Origin: CAZHRJ01 sp964534765
GTDB taxonomy: Bacteria > Lindowbacteria > 2-12-FULL-62-27
Assembly (NCBI GenBank): GCA_964534765.1
Contig: CAZHRJ010000132.1
Span: forward strand, 1 to 8,195
Length of the DNA: 8,195 nt
Reading direction: 5' to 3'
Shown: positions 5,432 through 8,195 of the stretch, piece by piece
Position numbering within the stretch: the stretch's first letter is position 1
How the letters are laid out: the number at the start of each line of letters is the position of its first letter
Notes under the pieces: model-generated
Database searches by the model: none
The model's input: the letters and a program-made list of their open reading frames with translations, nothing else
What the model was told of the DNA's origin: nothing
Translations under genes and position numbers: made by a program

Positions 5432-7024
5432 ATGATAATTCTAAAGACGATATCAAAAACGGCCGTGGCGGTCGTCACCGTCATGTTCGCGGCTTCCGCT
5501 GGCTGGGCTCACATGGTCTGGCTGGTCCCCGAAAAAGCGCAGGGGCCGAAGGCGATGGTGATCTTCAGCGACAACCTCGCGCCGGATGATTCTTCGGCTC
5601 TCATGGACAAGGTTACCCGCACGGAGCTTTCCAGCCGGGACGCGGCGGGTAAGGCCGCGCCGTTGGCTTGGAAACGGGCGAACCGGCGGTTTGACGTGAA
5701 CGTGCCTGGGAAGGGACCACGAATGGCGGGCGGCACATCTATATATGGAGTGACGACCGTGCGAAAAGCAACGGATGTTGCTCGGCTCCTCTATTACCAT
5801 CCGCATACGATTCTGTGGAATCCGGACCGGGATGCTCTGTCGGCCGCGCCGTGGGACAAGTTGACCATGCAGATCGTGCCGATGTTTTCTGGAAATTCGA
5901 CGCGGTTCAAAGTGTTGTATAAGGGCGAGCCTCTGGCCGGGTCGGAAGTCGCGATGCAGGTGCCCGAAGGCGAACGGCACATGGAAATGGCGATGGATGA
6001 ACATGGCGACACATTTCTGACGGATGCCGACGGGATGGTGGAACTCAAGTTTCACAAATCGGGCATCTACGGCGTTCGGGCGCGGCACACGGAAAAGAAA
6101 AAGGGTGAATTTGATGGCAAGGCCTACGCCGAGATCCGGCACTACGCGACGTTGACGCTTGCGATCGGGAAGAAGCACGTGACGCCGGAGGAGCCGCCGT
6201 TCCCGCGGACGCTGACGGACGCCAAGGGGCACACCGTCAAGCTGGCCGCGAAGCCCATGCGGATCGCGTCACTCACGCTGGGCACCGACGAGAATCTCAT
6301 GGACCTGATTGATCCGAGGCGCCTCGTCGCCATGACCGCCGTTTCGCGGATGGATGACATCTCAAACGTGGCGAATCGCGCCGCGCCGGGCGGTGTCGTG
6401 ATGATCGAGAAGAACTGGGAGAAGGTGAAGGAACTGAATCCCGACCTCGTGCTGGCGGCGACCTACACGAAGGAGCTTGCCGATCCGTTGATCGCCGCCG
6501 GCCTGCCGGTGTATCAGTTTTCTGAATTTCACAGCATCAAGGCCCTGCGCGAAAACCTCATCACGCTCGGCCGCCTCACCGGCGAGGAAGACAAGGTGGC
6601 TAAAATTCTCGCCGAATGGGAGAGCACGCTGAAAACGGCGCGGCAGAAAAAGTGGCCGAAGCCCATTCGCGCCATCTATTTTTCGGAAGGCCGGATTTCA
6701 GGCGCGCTGACCGTTCCGTCGGATGTCGTCAAAGCCGCAGGGCTTGTCGACGCGGCGGCGGAGTTCGGGATTGAGGGAAACGTGAAAGCCACGCCCAAAT
6801 TGATCGCAAATTTGAATCCGGATGTCATTTTGATCGGCGAGGACTCGGATAAAGCCAAGGATGAGACCTTGGCGCTCTTTCGGAGTCCCGACTATCAAGT
6901 CATCGCCGCAGCGGCGGCTGGGAGGATCTATGCCATTCCCGGCAAGCACATCACGACAGTGTCGTGGAACGTCGTGAAGGCAGTCGAGGACGTGCAGTCC
7001 GCTCTCGAACTGATGCGGCCGTAA
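5432..7024 (+). CDS. Secreted fusion: DUF4198 (NikK-like) domain plus BtuF/FecB-type substrate-binding domain
   Basis: This 530-residue protein is predicted to be periplasmic. A signal peptide spans 1-26 and ends AASAGWA; cleavage there would leave His27 as the mature N-terminus (HMVWLVPE), the motif seen in DUF4198 proteins associated with nickel/cobalt uptake. The DUF4198 domain (about 27-250) is rich in histidine (H123 and H125 in YYHPHT, H183, H191, H208, H219, H237) and in methionine. From about 258 a periplasmic binding-protein fold begins with PRTLTDAKGHTVKLAAKPMRIASL and includes VKELNPDLVLAATYTKELADPLIAAGLPVYQF and ANLNPDVILIGED. Such domains bind metal chelates for ABC importers. 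The two are usually separate proteins. The protein lies 42 bp after the receptor and likely receives its substrate. The metal is unproven. No partner permease is in the window. Confidence 0.85.
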   Translation: MIILKTISKTAVAVVTVMFAASAGWAHMVWLVPEKAQGPKAMVIFSDNLAPDDSSALMDKVTRTELSSRDAAGKAAPLAWKRANRRFDVNVPGKGPRMAGGTSIYGVTTVRKATDVARLLYYHPHTILWNPDRDALSAAPWDKLTMQIVPMFSGNSTRFKVLYKGEPLAGSEVAMQVPEGERHMEMAMDEHGDTFLTDADGMVELKFHKSGIYGVRARHTEKKKGEFDGKAYAEIRHYATLTLAIGKKHVTPEEPPFPRTLTDAKGHTVKLAAKPMRIASLTLGTDENLMDLIDPRRLVAMTAVSRMDDISNVANRAAPGGVVMIEKNWEKVKELNPDLVLAATYTKELADPLIAAGLPVYQFSEFHSIKALRENLITLGRLTGEEDKVAKILAEWESTLKTARQKKWPKPIRAIYFSEGRISGALTVPSDVVKAAGLVDAAAEFGIEGNVKATPKLIANLNPDVILIGEDSDKAKDETLALFRSPDYQVIAAAAAGRIYAIPGKHITTVSWNVVKAVEDVQSALELMRP

Positions 7025-7034
7025 GGCATACGCC

Positions 7035-7832
7035 ATGACGTTCAACGGCCGGACGATCAACTGGGGCAAGATCCACTTCTGGGTCAGCCTCATCATCGGC
7101 GTTCAGCTTCTCTTCTGGATCGTCAGCGGCGTCGCGTTCACGTTTCTATTCGGTGGAAAGAACATCAACGGCGAACATGAGAGCCGGATGATGAATCCGG
7201 CGCCGGTGGCCTTCTCGACGGCGCAGGTCGCCCCCGCCCGTCTGCCGGACATCCTTCAGGAAAAATGGGGCCGGCCGGCCGTGATCGAGAAGGCCGAACT
7301 GGTCACGCACGGCTTGACGGGGAAGCCGGTCTACGTGGTGCGCGAGGACACGGATATTTCGGCGGTGGTCAGCGCCGAAAACGGAGAAGTCCTTCCGATG
7401 CTGACCGAGACCGAGGCGATTGCCGTCGCTCTCGCGGATTTTACGGGCGCGGGAGAAGTCACGGGAGTCGAATGGATCAGCAAGAAGTACCAGAAGGGCT
7501 ACGACTACCACGGCGAACTGCCGGTGTATCGCGTGAATTTTTCCAATTGGAAAGGCACGCGCGTTTATGTCTCGGCGAACACCGGCCACATCATCCGGCG
7601 GCGCAACGTCCACAAGACCGTCACGGACCTTTTCTGGACGCTCCATGTCTTCGGATATCTCGATCGGAGCATCTCCGGCAACGTCCCGACGATGGTGATG
7701 GGAGGGTTGGCTCTTGCGGCGACGATTTCGGGATTTGTTTTGTACTTGCCGTTTTTTCGGAGGCGGAGGGCCTCGGCGGCGCAGCTCGCGGAGGCGGAGC
7801 GAATTCCTGTTCCGTCTGGCGGGAGCAAATGA
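7035..7832 (+). CDS. PepSY-associated transmembrane protein, possible metal-chelate reductase
   Basis: This 265-residue inner-membrane protein has a first helix (about 17-39), a periplasmic region with two PepSY-like segments (about 60-185, e.g. PVYVVREDTDISAVVSAENGEVLPMLTETEAIAVAL and ELPVYRVNFSNWKGTRVYVSANTGHIIRRR), then WTLHVFGYLD (201-210) and a last helix (about 217-240) followed by a basic tail (FRRRR). H14 and H204 lie near membrane edges and could ligate heme b, as proposed for the PepSY-TM proteins that reduce ferric siderophores (PiuB/FoxB group). That group usually has more helices, so this is a minimal member and the role is inference. AAGG at the preceding stop (7023-7026) sits 8 bases before the ATG. 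The gap to the fusion gene is 10 bp, so the two are very likely co-transcribed. Confidence 0.8.
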   Translation: MTFNGRTINWGKIHFWVSLIIGVQLLFWIVSGVAFTFLFGGKNINGEHESRMMNPAPVAFSTAQVAPARLPDILQEKWGRPAVIEKAELVTHGLTGKPVYVVREDTDISAVVSAENGEVLPMLTETEAIAVALADFTGAGEVTGVEWISKKYQKGYDYHGELPVYRVNFSNWKGTRVYVSANTGHIIRRRNVHKTVTDLFWTLHVFGYLDRSISGNVPTMVMGGLALAATISGFVLYLPFFRRRRASAAQLAEAERIPVPSGGSK

Positions 7833-7837
7833 GGAGG
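7832..7837 (+). promoter_or_regulatory. Ribosome binding site of the last gene
   Basis: AGGAGG overlaps the stop codon of the PepSY gene by one base and ends 9 bases before the ATG at 7847. It favours that ATG over the in-frame ATG at 7829, which overlaps the PepSY stop as ATGA and lies upstream of this site. Confidence 0.75.
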
Positions 7838-7846
7838 CATGTCCGT

Positions 7847-8176
7847 ATGAAGTTCCGAGTAAGCATTCTGTTATTGGTTTCGGTGTGGATTGGATTTGGA
7901 TCCATCCCCGCGCATGCGATTGAGCCGCAGGTCGAGATGAAGATCCGCCGGGGTGTGGCAAACGGGGCTCTCGGGTGGGTCGAATTTTTCGGAGGGATCC
8001 GAAACGACGGCCCGCGCGGCGTGTTCACGGGTTTGTATCGCACGATTCAGCGTTCCGGCGCCGGGGTGATTGAGTTCCTGACGTTTCCGGTCGGCGTCCC
8101 GAAAGGTGATTTCTCGCCTCTGATACAGCCGGAGTGGCCGCTGGAGGCGTGGAGCGCCGCGGCGCCTTCACGATAA
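7847..8176 (+). CDS. Small secreted protein of the TIGR04073 type (exosortase-associated family)
   Basis: This 109-residue protein has a signal peptide (about 1-24, hydrophobic VSILLLVSVWIGF, cleavage after PAHA). The mature part carries RRGVANGALGWVEFFGGIRNDGPRGVFTGLYRTIQRSGAGVIEFLTFPVGVP and ends SPLIQPEWPLE. The pattern of a repeated RG.ANGALGW start, an RSGAGVIEFLTFP core and a PLI.PEW end matches my recollection of TIGR04073, which was named for co-occurrence with exosortase systems and has no known biochemical role. A glycine-rich amphipathic segment (about 38-82) may contact a membrane. It follows the PepSY gene with its ribosome site on that stop codon, so it is likely in the same operon. 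No exosortase or sorting signal is in the window. The name is from memory of the pattern. Confidence 0.7.
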   Translation: MKFRVSILLLVSVWIGFGSIPAHAIEPQVEMKIRRGVANGALGWVEFFGGIRNDGPRGVFTGLYRTIQRSGAGVIEFLTFPVGVPKGDFSPLIQPEWPLEAWSAAAPSR

Positions 8177-8195
8177 TTCAGATCTACAAACATTA

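Noticed and set aside
5453..6232. Minus-strand open frame of about 260 codons opposite the fusion gene
   Set aside because: Its translation is rich in Arg, His and Pro with no domain pattern; it is the antisense shadow of a well-supported gene in GC-rich DNA.
7265..7846. Long plus-strand open frame upstream of and in frame with the last gene
   Set aside because: It overlaps the PepSY gene in another frame and reads as arginine/glycine-rich low-complexity protein; the real gene starts at 7847, where a signal peptide and ribosome site appear.
7146..7961. Minus-strand open frame of about 270 codons opposite the PepSY gene
   Set aside because: Low-complexity Arg/Pro-rich antisense shadow without a ribosome site or recognisable motif.
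1..8195. CRISPR array, tRNA, rRNA, insertion sequence or prophage features
   Set aside because: I saw no spaced direct repeats of array type, no tRNA-like cloverleaf, no transposase or terminal inverted repeats, and no phage genes.

Overview
The window is GC-rich, tightly packed DNA from a Gram-negative (diderm) bacterium. A TonB-dependent outer-membrane receptor, an ExbB-ExbD-TonB motor and Sec signal peptides all require an outer membrane and periplasm. The phylum cannot be fixed from the sequence. The last gene resembles the TIGR04073 family, found mostly in Verrucomicrobia-like, Nitrospira-like and deltaproteobacterial-like genomes, so an environmental member of such a group is plausible. 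This is inference.

Layout. (1) Left, minus strand: the first 30 codons of an unidentified membrane or secreted protein run off the left edge. They overlap the 3' end of a complete AAA ATPase/DUF4143 gene (85-1296 or 1314). That gene has an apparently leaderless promoter with paired palindromes just upstream. (2) 1315-1549: a gap with those operators, a 12-bp palindrome (1426-1437) and a weak hairpin behind tonB; I see no gene. (3) 1550-3287, minus strand: overlapping exbB-exbD-tonB. (4) 3288-3415: a short divergent promoter region with a perfect 7-5-7 inverted repeat like a Fur-family operator, placed to act on both directions. (5) 3416-8176, plus strand: TonB-dependent receptor, a secreted DUF4198 plus substrate-binding-protein fusion, a PepSY-associated membrane protein, and a small TIGR04073-like secreted protein, with gaps or overlaps that suggest one operon.

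Regions 3-5 read as one uptake unit. ExbBD-TonB energises the receptor, which brings a metal or metal complex into the periplasm. The two-domain binding protein captures it, and the PepSY membrane protein, which has histidines near both membrane ends, may reduce it. No ABC permease or ATPase is in the window. The substrate is not proven: DUF4198 points to nickel or cobalt, while the PepSY protein and the Fur-like box point to iron. The most unusual element is the DUF4198-binding-protein fusion, with a predicted mature N-terminal histidine. The ATPase block looks functionally unrelated.
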